Origin: Angustibacter sp049994355
GTDB taxonomy: Bacteria; Actinomycetota; Actinomycetes; Actinomycetales; Angustibacteraceae
Reading direction: 5' to 3'
Assembly: GCF_049994355.1 (NCBI RefSeq)
Contig: NZ_CP188257.1
Span: 1,674,001 to 1,738,000 of the forward strand
Length of the DNA stretch: 64,000 bases
Position numbers and translations under genes: made by a program. Positions 42,665 to 49,891 of this stretch are shown one piece after another. How positions within the stretch are numbered: the first letter of the stretch is position 1; every line of letters begins with the position of its first letter. Below the pieces are notes generated by a model that worked only from the letters and a program-made list of their open reading frames with translations, made no database searches and was not told the origin of the DNA.

Positions 42665-43027
42665 GTGAGCAGCGAACCACGACCACGCGACCCGCAGTGC
42701 CTGTTCTGCCGCATCGTCGCCGGCGAGATCCCGGCCGACGTAGTCGCCGAGGACGAGCAGGCGCTGGCGTTCCGTGACCTCGAGCCGCAGGCACCGCTGC
42801 ACGTGCTCGTGGTGCCGCGCGCGCACTACCCCGACATCGGCACGCTGGCGCACGGCGACCCGGACGCGCTCGTGGGCGTGGCCCGCCTCGCCGCCAAGGT
42901 CGCCGCCGACGAGAACGGTGGCCAGTTCCGGTTCGTGTTCAACAGCGGCCGGCAGGCGCACCAGAGCGTCTTCCACGCCCACGGGCACGTGCTCGGCGGT
43001 CGTGACATGACCTGGCCGCCCGGCTGA
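42665..43027 (+). CDS. HIT family protein (HINT-type nucleotide hydrolase)
   Basis: A 120-residue histidine-triad protein. It starts with CLFCRIVAGEIPADVV and ends with the triad HQSVFHAHGHVLGG (HxHxH). HINT enzymes hydrolyse purine nucleotide phosphoramidates and aminoacyl-AMPs; the natural substrate is unknown. The CxxC may bind zinc. It overlaps the serine hydrolase start. A HIT gene near phoH-ybeY is common in actinobacteria. Confidence 0.92.
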   Translation: MSSEPRPRDPQCLFCRIVAGEIPADVVAEDEQALAFRDLEPQAPLHVLVVPRAHYPDIGTLAHGDPDALVGVARLAAKVAADENGGQFRFVFNSGRQAHQSVFHAHGHVLGGRDMTWPPG

Positions 43028-44436
43028 TGGCCGCCGGCACCGAGCCACGTCCGCTGCCGGACGACGTGGCACAGTCGTTGCGGCACAAGGTCTTCCAGGC
43101 GCAGCGTGACTGGCGTGCGCCCTCCGTCGTGGTGCGTGTGGTGCGCCGTGGGCAGGTCCAGCTGGACGCCTGGGCCGGTGCTGCCGACCTCGGCTCGACC
43201 GGCCCCGGGCCGACCTCGGGCCCGCTCGAACCCGGCCCCGACGTGCAGTACCGGATGGGTTCGATCACCAAGACCTTCACCGCGGCGCTGGTGCTGCAGG
43301 CCCGCGACGACGGCCTGCTCGACCTGGACGACCGGCTGGACGCGCACCTGCAGGTGCCGGCGCACGGCGAGGTCACGTTGCGCCGCATGCTCTGCCACCT
43401 GTCCGGCCTGCAGCGCGAGCCGGTCGGCGAGGTCTGGGAGTCGCTGCGCGGGCCCGACCTGGACGCCATGCTGGCCGACCTGGCGGTTGCCGAGGCGGTG
43501 CTCTCGCCGCAGCAGCGCTGGCACTACTCGAACCTGGCCTACGCGCTGCTCGGGCAGGTCGCGGCCACGGTCCGCGGCACCAGCTGGGAGCAGGTGCTGC
43601 GCGAGCGGCTGCTCGACCCGCTCGGGCTGACCCGCACGACCACCGAGCCGACCGCGCCGGTGGCGCGCGGCTACTTCGTGGACCCGTACGCCGACCGCGT
43701 CCTTCCCGAGCCGCTGTTCCCGGGGTACGCGTTCGCGCCCGCTGCCGAGCTGTGGACGACGAGTGCCGACCTCGCCCGCTGGGCGGCGTTCTGGGCCGAG
43801 CCCGACGAGAGCGTGCTGAAGGCGGCCACCGTCGCCGAGATGACCCACCTGCACGCGATGGCCGACCTGCAGCAGTGGACGTTGGGCTGGGGGCTCGGCC
43901 TGATGCTGCACCGGCGCGGCGAGCGGTTCTTCGTCGGCCACGACGGGGCGATGCCGGGGTTCCTGGCCAGCATGGTGGTGCACCGCGACAGCAGTCTGGG
44001 CGTGGTCGCGTTGACCAGCACGAGTCGGGCCGCGGACCCTCTCACCCTGGCTGTCGAGCTGGCCGAGGCGGTGCTGGACGCCGTCCCGGAGCTGCCGCAG
44101 CCGTGGCTGCCCGGGCCCTCGGTCCCCGCGGACGTCGAAGGACTGCTCGGCACCTGGTGGACCGAGGGAATGGAGTTCGCCGCCTCCTGGCGCTCCGGCG
44201 ACGACCACGAGGTGGACGGCAACGACGGCGCTCACCTGGAGCTGCAGGCTGCCGGTGCCCCCGCGTCCCGGCCGCCCGCGCGGCTGCGCCGCGACGGCTC
44301 GGACCGTTGGCGGGTGGTCTCCGGGCGCGAGCAGGGAGAGTTGCTGCGCGTCGTCCGGGGCGAGGACGGCGTGCCGACCCGGCTGTACTGGGCGACGTAC
44401 CCGATGACCCGGCTGCCGCTGCCGTTCGGCAGCTGA
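43027..44436 (+). CDS. Serine hydrolase of the class C beta-lactamase family
   Basis: A 469-residue penicillin-binding-protein-fold hydrolase. The nucleophile motif is S79-I-T-K82 (GSITKTFTA), the second motif is YSN in WHYSNLAYALLG, and the third motif lies near VGHDGAMPGF. A C-terminal lipocalin-like region follows (GLLGTWWTEGMEF). No signal peptide is visible, so it is probably cytoplasmic and more likely an esterase or peptidase than a drug-resistance beta-lactamase. The ATG overlaps the HIT stop. Confidence 0.88.
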   Translation: MAAGTEPRPLPDDVAQSLRHKVFQAQRDWRAPSVVVRVVRRGQVQLDAWAGAADLGSTGPGPTSGPLEPGPDVQYRMGSITKTFTAALVLQARDDGLLDLDDRLDAHLQVPAHGEVTLRRMLCHLSGLQREPVGEVWESLRGPDLDAMLADLAVAEAVLSPQQRWHYSNLAYALLGQVAATVRGTSWEQVLRERLLDPLGLTRTTTEPTAPVARGYFVDPYADRVLPEPLFPGYAFAPAAELWTTSADLARWAAFWAEPDESVLKAATVAEMTHLHAMADLQQWTLGWGLGLMLHRRGERFFVGHDGAMPGFLASMVVHRDSSLGVVALTSTSRAADPLTLAVELAEAVLDAVPELPQPWLPGPSVPADVEGLLGTWWTEGMEFAASWRSGDDHEVDGNDGAHLELQAAGAPASRPPARLRRDGSDRWRVVSGREQGELLRVVRGEDGVPTRLYWATYPMTRLPLPFGS

Positions 44437-44471
44437 GCGGCTCGTCCGGGGTCGCAGCCTGTCCTATCCAC

Positions 44472-44500
44472 CTGTCGCAGTCGGGCCTCCCGGCTACGAT
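44472..44500 (+). promoter_or_regulatory. Candidate promoter of the phoH-ybeY-era operon
   Basis: CTGTCG (44472-44477) and TACGAT (44495-44500) are separated by 17 bases, a good match for a vegetative actinobacterial promoter. Transcription would begin about 45 bases before the phoH ATG. Confidence 0.5.
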
Positions 44501-44552
44501 GGAGGAGTCCACGAGCAGCGACGGAAGGGACGAACTGGCCACCTGGCCGCCC

Positions 44553-45641
44553 ATGAGCGACACACCACCCACCAGCGCGTCCGACGTCCCCGCGGCAGGG
44601 GGCGAGGCACCTACGGGCAGCAGCCGGCCCCCGACCTCCCTCCCGCACACCATCGTTGTCACCCCTGAGGTGCCGATGGTCAGCCTGCTCGGGCCTGGCG
44701 ACGACGTCCTGCGCACCATCGAGCGCGCCTTCCCGCGGCTCGACGTGCACGTGCGCGGCAACGAGATCACGGTCAGCGGTCCGCCCGGCGAGGTGGCGCT
44801 GCTGGAGCGCCTGGTCGACGAGCTCCTGATCGTCATCGCGTCCGGCCAGCCGTTGACCCGCGATGCGGTGGACCGTTCGGTCGCGATGCTGCGCCAGCAG
44901 ACCACCGAACGGCCGGCCGACGTCCTGACGATGAACATCTTGTCCAACCGGGGCAAGAAGATCCGGCCCAAGACGTTGAACCAGAAGCGTTACGTCGACG
45001 CGATCGACGACAACACGGTGGTCTTCGGCATCGGCCCGGCCGGCACCGGTAAGACCTATCTGGCGATGGCCAAGGCGGTGCAGGCCCTGCAGGCCAAGCG
45101 GGTCAACCGGATCATCCTGACCCGGCCGGCCGTCGAGGCGGGCGAGCGGCTCGGCTTCCTGCCGGGCACCTTGACCGAGAAGATCGACCCCTACCTGCGC
45201 CCGCTGTACGACGCGCTGCACGACATGCTCGACCCGGACTCGATCCCGCGGCTGATGGCGGCCGGCACGATCGAGGTCGCGCCTCTCGCCTTCATGCGGG
45301 GTCGCACGCTCAATGACGCCTTCGTCATCCTGGACGAGGCGCAGAACACCTCCGCCGAGCAGATGAAGATGTTCCTGACCCGCCTCGGCTTCGGTTCCAA
45401 GATCGTGGTCACCGGCGACGTCACCCAGGTCGACCTGCCGGCGGGGACGACGTCCGGGCTGCGGGTCGTCCAGGACATCCTCGACGGCCTGGACGACGTC
45501 CACTTCGCGTTCCTGACCAGCCAGGACGTGGTGCGGCACCGTCTGGTCGGGCAGATCGTCGACGCCTACGGCCGCTGGGACGCGTTGCGTTCCGGGGCGA
45601 CCCTGTCGGGCAACCGGGCGAGCCGGCGCAGCCGGCGATGA
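44553..45641 (+). CDS. phoH: PhoH family ATPase
   Basis: A 362-residue PhoH-like protein. The N-terminal about 110 residues include a KH-like region (DVHVRGNEITVSGPPGEVALLE). The P-loop ATPase domain has Walker A GPAGTGKTY and Walker B FVILDEAQNTS, followed by VTGDVTQVDLP. PhoH2 homologues unwind or process RNA; this PhoH/YbeZ form is linked to YbeY and 16S rRNA maturation. I chose the ATG; a CTG six codons upstream sits five bases after GGAAGGG and could be used instead. First gene of phoH-ybeY-corC-era. Confidence 0.92.
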   Translation: MSDTPPTSASDVPAAGGEAPTGSSRPPTSLPHTIVVTPEVPMVSLLGPGDDVLRTIERAFPRLDVHVRGNEITVSGPPGEVALLERLVDELLIVIASGQPLTRDAVDRSVAMLRQQTTERPADVLTMNILSNRGKKIRPKTLNQKRYVDAIDDNTVVFGIGPAGTGKTYLAMAKAVQALQAKRVNRIILTRPAVEAGERLGFLPGTLTEKIDPYLRPLYDALHDMLDPDSIPRLMAAGTIEVAPLAFMRGRTLNDAFVILDEAQNTSAEQMKMFLTRLGFGSKIVVTGDVTQVDLPAGTTSGLRVVQDILDGLDDVHFAFLTSQDVVRHRLVGQIVDAYGRWDALRSGATLSGNRASRRSRR

Positions 45642-45645
45642 CCCG

Positions 45646-46113
45646 ATGAGCATCGAGGTCAACAACGAGACCGGCCACGAGTGCGACGAGCACGAGCTGG
45701 TCCGCATCTCGCGCTACGTGATGGACGAGCTGAGGGTGCACCCGCAGGCCGAGCTGTCCATCGTGCTGGTCGACGAGCCCGCCATGGAGCGCCTGCACGT
45801 GCAGTGGATGGACCTGCCAGGCCCGACCGACGTGATGAGCTTTCCGATGGACGAGCTGCGCCCGGGCAGCGAGGACGCCGAGCCCGAGCCGGGCCTGCTC
45901 GGCGACGTCGTGCTCTGCCCGTCGGTCGCTGCCCAGCAGGCGTCGCAGGCCGGCCACACGACGCAGGAGGAGCTCCTGCTGCTGACCACCCACGGCATCC
46001 TGCACCTGCTGGGGTACGACCATGCCGAGCCGGACGAGGAGGCTCAGATGTTCGAGCTCCAGCGCCGACTGCTGCTGACCTTCCTAGCCGGCAAGGGCCG
46101 ACCCCGGCCATGA
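45646..46113 (+). CDS. ybeY: Endoribonuclease YbeY
   Basis: A 155-residue zinc-dependent endoribonuclease needed for 16S rRNA 3'-end maturation and ribosome quality control. The metal motif H-x3-H-x5-H is visible in HGILHLLGYDHAEPDEE near residues 115-125. The segment PTDVMSFPMDE is characteristic. It starts four bases after phoH and overlaps the next gene. Confidence 0.95.
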   Translation: MSIEVNNETGHECDEHELVRISRYVMDELRVHPQAELSIVLVDEPAMERLHVQWMDLPGPTDVMSFPMDELRPGSEDAEPEPGLLGDVVLCPSVAAQQASQAGHTTQEELLLLTTHGILHLLGYDHAEPDEEAQMFELQRRLLLTFLAGKGRPRP

Positions 46114-47426
46114 TCACCCCGGACGCGAGGCTCGCCCTCGCGGTCGTCCTGCTGGTCGTCTTCGCCGCCGCCCTGGCCGCAGCCGAGGCATCCGTGTCGA
46201 AGGTGACCCGGGTGCGCGCCGAGCAGCTGGTCGAGGATGGCCGCCGCGGTTCGGCGTCCCTGCTCGCCGTGGTCGGCAACAGCGGACCGTTCCTGTCGGT
46301 GTCCACGTTCGTCCGGGTGGTCTGCGAGTCGTTCGCTGCGGTGTTCGTGACGATCACCTGTGCGGGGGCGTTCGAGCGTCAGTGGGTCGCGCTGCTGGTG
46401 GCGGCGGCGATCATGGTGGTCGCCTCGTTCGTCCTGGTCGGGGTCAGCCCGCGCACCGTCGGCCGCCAGCACGCCGAGACCGTCGCGCTGCTCAGCGCCC
46501 CGGTGCTGCTCTGGCTGTCCCGGCTGCTCGGCCCGCTGGCCAGGCTGCTGGTCGCGCTGGGCAACGCCGTCACGCCGGGCCGGGGTTACCGCGACGGCCC
46601 GTTCTCCAGCGAGTCCGAGCTGCGCGAGCTGCTGGACCTGGCCGGTCAGAACTCGGTGATCGAGGCCTCCGAGCAGCAGATGCTGCACTCGGTCTTCGAG
46701 CTCGGCGACACCATCGTCCGCGAGGTCATGGTGCCCCGCACCGACATGGTCACGATCGAGCACGACAAGGTGCTGCGCCAAGGGCTGTCGCTGTTTCTGC
46801 GCTCGGGCTTCTCCCGGATCCCGGTCGTGGACGAGGGACCGGACGACGTGCTCGGCATGCTCTACCTCAAGGACGTGACCAGGCGCGTCTACCTGGACGC
46901 TGCGTCCGAGCAGTCGGTGCGTGTCCGCGACGTGATGCGTCCGGTGCACTACGTGCCGGAGAGCAAGCCGGTGGACGACCTGATGCGTGAGATGCAGCGC
47001 GACCAGACGCACGTCGCGGTCGTCGTCGACGAGTACGGCGGCACCGCCGGGTTGGTGACCATTGAGGACGTGCTGGAAGAGATCGTCGGTGAGATCGCGG
47101 ACGAGTACGACCGCGAGGCGGACGCCGTGGAACGGCTCGACGACGGCACGATCCGGGTGCAGGCCACCCTGCACGTCGATGAGCTGGGTGAGCTGTTCGA
47201 CCTCGAGCTGGACGACGAGGACGTCGACACCGTCGGTGGCCTGCTGGGCAAGGCGCTCGGCCGGGTCCCGATCCCGGGGGCGCGGGCCGTCGTCGAGGGA
47301 CTCGAGCTGACCGCTGAGCGACCCGCCGGACGTCGGCACCGCATCGCGACCGTGATCGTGCGGGACGTGCGCGGCGCAGCGGAGGCGGACGCCAAGCAGG
47401 CGGATGCTGCGAGACTGGGCCAGTGA
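46110..47426 (+). CDS. CNNM/CorC family (hemolysin-like) membrane protein
   Basis: A 438-residue protein with an N-terminal DUF21 domain of about four transmembrane helices (LAVVLLVVFAAALAAAEAS, then LLVAAAIMVVASFVLVGV). Two CBS domains follow (VPRTDMVTIEHD, FSRIPVVDEGPDDVLG, VVVDEYGGTAGLVTIEDVLEEIVGEI), then a CorC/HlyC C-terminal domain. Relatives mediate or regulate Mg/Co transport; the database term hemolysin is historical. ATGA overlap with ybeY and a short overlap with era. Confidence 0.92.
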   Translation: MITPDARLALAVVLLVVFAAALAAAEASVSKVTRVRAEQLVEDGRRGSASLLAVVGNSGPFLSVSTFVRVVCESFAAVFVTITCAGAFERQWVALLVAAAIMVVASFVLVGVSPRTVGRQHAETVALLSAPVLLWLSRLLGPLARLLVALGNAVTPGRGYRDGPFSSESELRELLDLAGQNSVIEASEQQMLHSVFELGDTIVREVMVPRTDMVTIEHDKVLRQGLSLFLRSGFSRIPVVDEGPDDVLGMLYLKDVTRRVYLDAASEQSVRVRDVMRPVHYVPESKPVDDLMREMQRDQTHVAVVVDEYGGTAGLVTIEDVLEEIVGEIADEYDREADAVERLDDGTIRVQATLHVDELGELFDLELDDEDVDTVGGLLGKALGRVPIPGARAVVEGLELTAERPAGRRHRIATVIVRDVRGAAEADAKQADAARLGQ

Positions 47427-48343
47427 GCGCCTCTGAGCACCGGTCCGGCTTCGCGTGCATCGTGGGCCGGCCGAACGCCGGCAAGTCCACGCTGACCAAC
47501 GCGCTGGTCGGCGAGAAGGTCGCCATCACGTCGTCCAAGCCGCAGACCACCCGGCACGCGATCCGCGGCATCGTGACCCGCGACGACGCCCAGCTCGTGC
47601 TTGTCGACACGCCCGGGTTGCACCGACCCAGAACCCTTCTGGGACAGCGGCTCAACGACGTCGTACGCGGGACGCTGACCGAGGTGGACGTCGTCGGCTT
47701 CTGCCTGCCGGCCGACCAGAAGGTCGGCCCCGGCGACCGGTTCATCGCCGCCGAGCTCGCCGCGATCCGCCGCGAGGGCCGCGGAACGCCCGTGGTGGCG
47801 GTCGCCACGAAGATCGACCTGGTCGACCGGCAACGGCTGACCGAGCACCTGATGTCCATCGACCGGCTGGGGGAGTGGGACGACATCGTCCCCGTGTCCG
47901 CCGTGCGGCACGAGCAGGTCGACGTCCTGACCGACCTGCTGATCAAGCACCTGCCCGTCGGCCCCGTGATGTACCCCTCCGGTGAGCTCACGGACGAACC
48001 CGAGGCCGTCATGGTCGCCGAGCTGATCCGCGAGGCCGCCCTGGAGGGCGTTCGGGACGAGCTGCCGCACAGCCTCGCCGTGGTCGTCGACGAGATGACC
48101 CGGCGCGAGGACCGCCCCGAGCACGACCCGATGCTCCAGATCCGGGTGATCCTGTACGTGGAGCGTTCTTCGCAGAAGGGCATCATCATCGGCAAGGGCG
48201 GCGCGCGGCTCAAAGAGGTCGGCAGCAACGCCCGGCGCGGCATCGAGGCCTTGCTTGGGCAGAAGGTGTTCCTGGACCTGCACGTGAAGATCGCCAAGGA
48301 CTGGCAGCGCGATCCGAAGCAGCTGCAGCGCCTCGGCTTCTGA
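47423..48343 (+). CDS. era: GTPase Era
   Basis: A 306-residue ribosome-assembly GTPase that binds the 3' end of 16S rRNA. The G domain has GRPNAGKST (residues 15-23), DTPGLH and TKID. The C-terminal KH domain shows GIIIGKGGARLKEVG. The start is GTG. Last gene of the phoH operon, consistent with the shared role in 30S maturation. Confidence 0.95.
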   Translation: MSASEHRSGFACIVGRPNAGKSTLTNALVGEKVAITSSKPQTTRHAIRGIVTRDDAQLVLVDTPGLHRPRTLLGQRLNDVVRGTLTEVDVVGFCLPADQKVGPGDRFIAAELAAIRREGRGTPVVAVATKIDLVDRQRLTEHLMSIDRLGEWDDIVPVSAVRHEQVDVLTDLLIKHLPVGPVMYPSGELTDEPEAVMVAELIREAALEGVRDELPHSLAVVVDEMTRREDRPEHDPMLQIRVILYVERSSQKGIIIGKGGARLKEVGSNARRGIEALLGQKVFLDLHVKIAKDWQRDPKQLQRLGF

Positions 48344-48360
48344 CCCTTCGGTGCTGGCGT

Positions 48361-48440
48361 GAAGCCGAGCGCCGCAGACCTTCGGTCGGCCCTCGCTCCG
48401 CTCGTTTGACGCCGACCTGCGGTCTGCGGCGCCCGGCTTC
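48361..48440. repeat. Long imperfect palindrome after era
   Basis: Arms 48361-48380 and 48421-48440 match at 19 of 20 positions. The 40-base loop has its own 7-bp stem (48384-48390 with 48411-48417). It could end era transcription, but the length suggests a structured repeat. Confidence 0.7.
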
Positions 48441-48488
48441 GCGGGCTGGTTGGGTGAGACCGCGGGGCGGGTCGCTCTTCGGCTCGCC

Positions 48489-48500
48489 TATTCTGGGCTA
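48489..48500 (+). promoter_or_regulatory. -10 element of a leaderless asd promoter
   Basis: TATTCT (48489-48494) ends six bases before the ATG, so the mRNA would begin at the start codon. Confidence 0.6.
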
Positions 48501-49532
48501 ATGCGCGTAGGTGTGTTTGGGACTACTGGTCAGGTTGGCGGGGTCATGCGGGCCTTGCTCGCGGAGCGATCCTTTCCGCTCGATGATGTGCGGTTCTTCG
48601 CGTCCGCACGCTCGGCAGGGACCACGTTGCCCTGGGGTGGCGGCGAGGTCGTCGTCGAGGACTCGGCGACGGCTGACCTGTCGGGGCTGGACATCGCGCT
48701 GTTCAGCAACGGCAAGGGTGCCTCGCTGGAGCTGGCGCCGCGGGTGGCCGCGGCCGGCGCCGTCGTGATCGACAACTCCAGCGCGTGGCGGATGGACCCC
48801 GACGTCCCGCTCGTGGTGAGCGAGGTCAACCCGGAGGACCTCGACGTCCTGCCCAGGGGGATCGTCGCTAACCCGAACTGCACGACCATGGCCGCGATGC
48901 CGGTGCTGGCCCCGCTGCACCGCCGGGCCGGCTTGGTTCGGCTGCACGTCGCCTCGTACCAGGCCGTCTCGGGTTCTGGCGGCAAGGGTGTGGCCGAGCT
49001 GGACGAGCAGGTCCGCAAGGTCGCCGACAGTGCTGCCGCGCTGGCCTTCGACGGCCGAGCGGTCGAGCTGCCGGCGCCGAGTGCCTACGTCAAGCCGATC
49101 GCCTTCAACGTGCTCCCGCTGGCCGGCTCGATCGTCGACGACGGTTCGGGTGAGACCGACGAGGAGCAGAAGCTGCGCAACGAGACGCGCAAGATTCTGC
49201 ACGCCCCCGGCCTGGCCGTCGCCGCGACCTGCGTGCGGGTGCCGGTCTTCACCGGGCACAGCCTCGCGATCCACGCCGCGTTCTCGCGCCCGCTGTCGCC
49301 GTCCGAGGCGACCGAGCTGCTGGCGACGGCGCCCGGCGTCGAGCTGTCCGACGTCCCGACGCCGCTGGACGCGGCCGGTCGCGACCCGAGCCTGGTCGGC
49401 CGGATCCGGACCGACCCGACCGTGGACGGCGGCCGTGGCCTGAGCCTGTTCGTCTCGGGCGACAACCTGCGCAAGGGCGCCGCGCTGAACGCCGTCCAGA
49501 TCGCCGAGCTCCTGCTCGCCCGCCGTTCTTGA
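48501..49532 (+). CDS. asd: Aspartate-semialdehyde dehydrogenase
   Basis: A 343-residue NADPH-dependent enzyme that reduces aspartyl phosphate for lysine, diaminopimelate, threonine and methionine synthesis. The NADP motif is GVFGTTGQVGGVM, the catalytic Cys is in NPNCTTMAAMPVLAPL near residue 132, and the active His is in VFTGHSLAIHAAF. The usual upstream aspartokinase gene is absent from this position. Translation starts on a leaderless-type ATG; a longer frame is not needed. Confidence 0.95.
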   Translation: MRVGVFGTTGQVGGVMRALLAERSFPLDDVRFFASARSAGTTLPWGGGEVVVEDSATADLSGLDIALFSNGKGASLELAPRVAAAGAVVIDNSSAWRMDPDVPLVVSEVNPEDLDVLPRGIVANPNCTTMAAMPVLAPLHRRAGLVRLHVASYQAVSGSGGKGVAELDEQVRKVADSAAALAFDGRAVELPAPSAYVKPIAFNVLPLAGSIVDDGSGETDEEQKLRNETRKILHAPGLAVAATCVRVPVFTGHSLAIHAAFSRPLSPSEATELLATAPGVELSDVPTPLDAAGRDPSLVGRIRTDPTVDGGRGLSLFVSGDNLRKGAALNAVQIAELLLARRS

Positions 49533-49577
49533 CCAACTCCCCCGCCCCCGCCCCCGCCCCCTCGCAGCGGCGTTGAA

Positions 49578-49663
49578 GTTGATCACGTTAAGTGGGCGAA
49601 GACCTGCTTCTCGAGGCGAAGACCCCTCGAGAAGCAGGTGTTCGCACACCTAACGTGATCAAC
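49578..49663. repeat. 39-bp-arm palindrome between asd and the leuA leader
   Basis: Arms 49578-49616 and 49625-49663 pair at about 36 of 39 positions around an 8-base loop. The outer 13 bp (GTTGATCACGTTA) and inner 15 bp (ACCTGCTTCTCGAGG) are perfect. It is AT-richer than its surroundings and unlike a normal short terminator, so it may be a member of a dispersed palindromic repeat family. Confidence 0.85.
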
Positions 49664-49762
49664 GGCGGAAGCGTCAGCGAGGAGCGGGGGGTGGAGACGG
49701 GGGGAGGGTCCGGGATGTGGGACCGGATGACCAGGGCGTGGACGACGTCCGGCGCCCGGGCG

Positions 49763-49774
49763 TACGGTATCCGG
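49763..49774 (+). promoter_or_regulatory. Promoter -10 of the leuA leader
   Basis: TACGGT (49763-49768) ends six bases before the leader GTG, and TGGACG (49739-49744) lies 18 bases upstream as a possible -35. The leader transcript would be leaderless. Confidence 0.5.
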
Positions 49775-49822
49775 GTGCGGACGACGAGCCTCCTCCTTGG
49801 TCGCCGCGGCGGGGCTTCGTAG
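49775..49822 (+). CDS. leuL: leu leader peptide
   Basis: A 15-codon frame reading MRTTSLLLGRRGGAS, with three consecutive Leu codons (CTC CTC CTT). Leucine-rich leader peptides before leuA are known in Streptomyces, Corynebacterium and other actinobacteria, where ribosome stalling on Leu codons controls transcription. It begins with GTG right after a -10 motif. Confidence 0.75.
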   Translation: MRTTSLLLGRRGGAS

Positions 49823-49843
49823 CAGGCCGGCCCCTCGCCGCGG
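49804..49843 (+). promoter_or_regulatory. Leucine attenuator hairpin upstream of leuA
   Basis: CCGCGGCG (49804-49811) pairs with CGCCGCGG (49836-49843), extended by a GGGC/GCCC stem after a 2-base bulge. It covers the end of the leader peptide and is followed by GTTCTT. A ribosome stalled on the Leu codons would occlude the 5' arm, allowing readthrough into leuA; fast translation would favour termination. Competing antiterminator pairing was not resolved. Confidence 0.55.
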
Positions 49844-49891
49844 GTTCTTGGCGTGCCGGTCACACCTCCTCGCAGAGACGAAGGCCACCCG

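Noticed and set aside
43027..44436. Beta-lactam resistance enzyme
   Set aside because: The SxxK and YxN motifs are shared with many esterases and peptidases, and no signal peptide is visible.
46110..47426. Hemolysin virulence factor
   Set aside because: The hemolysin label for the DUF21-CBS-CorC architecture is historical; ion transport or regulation is more likely.
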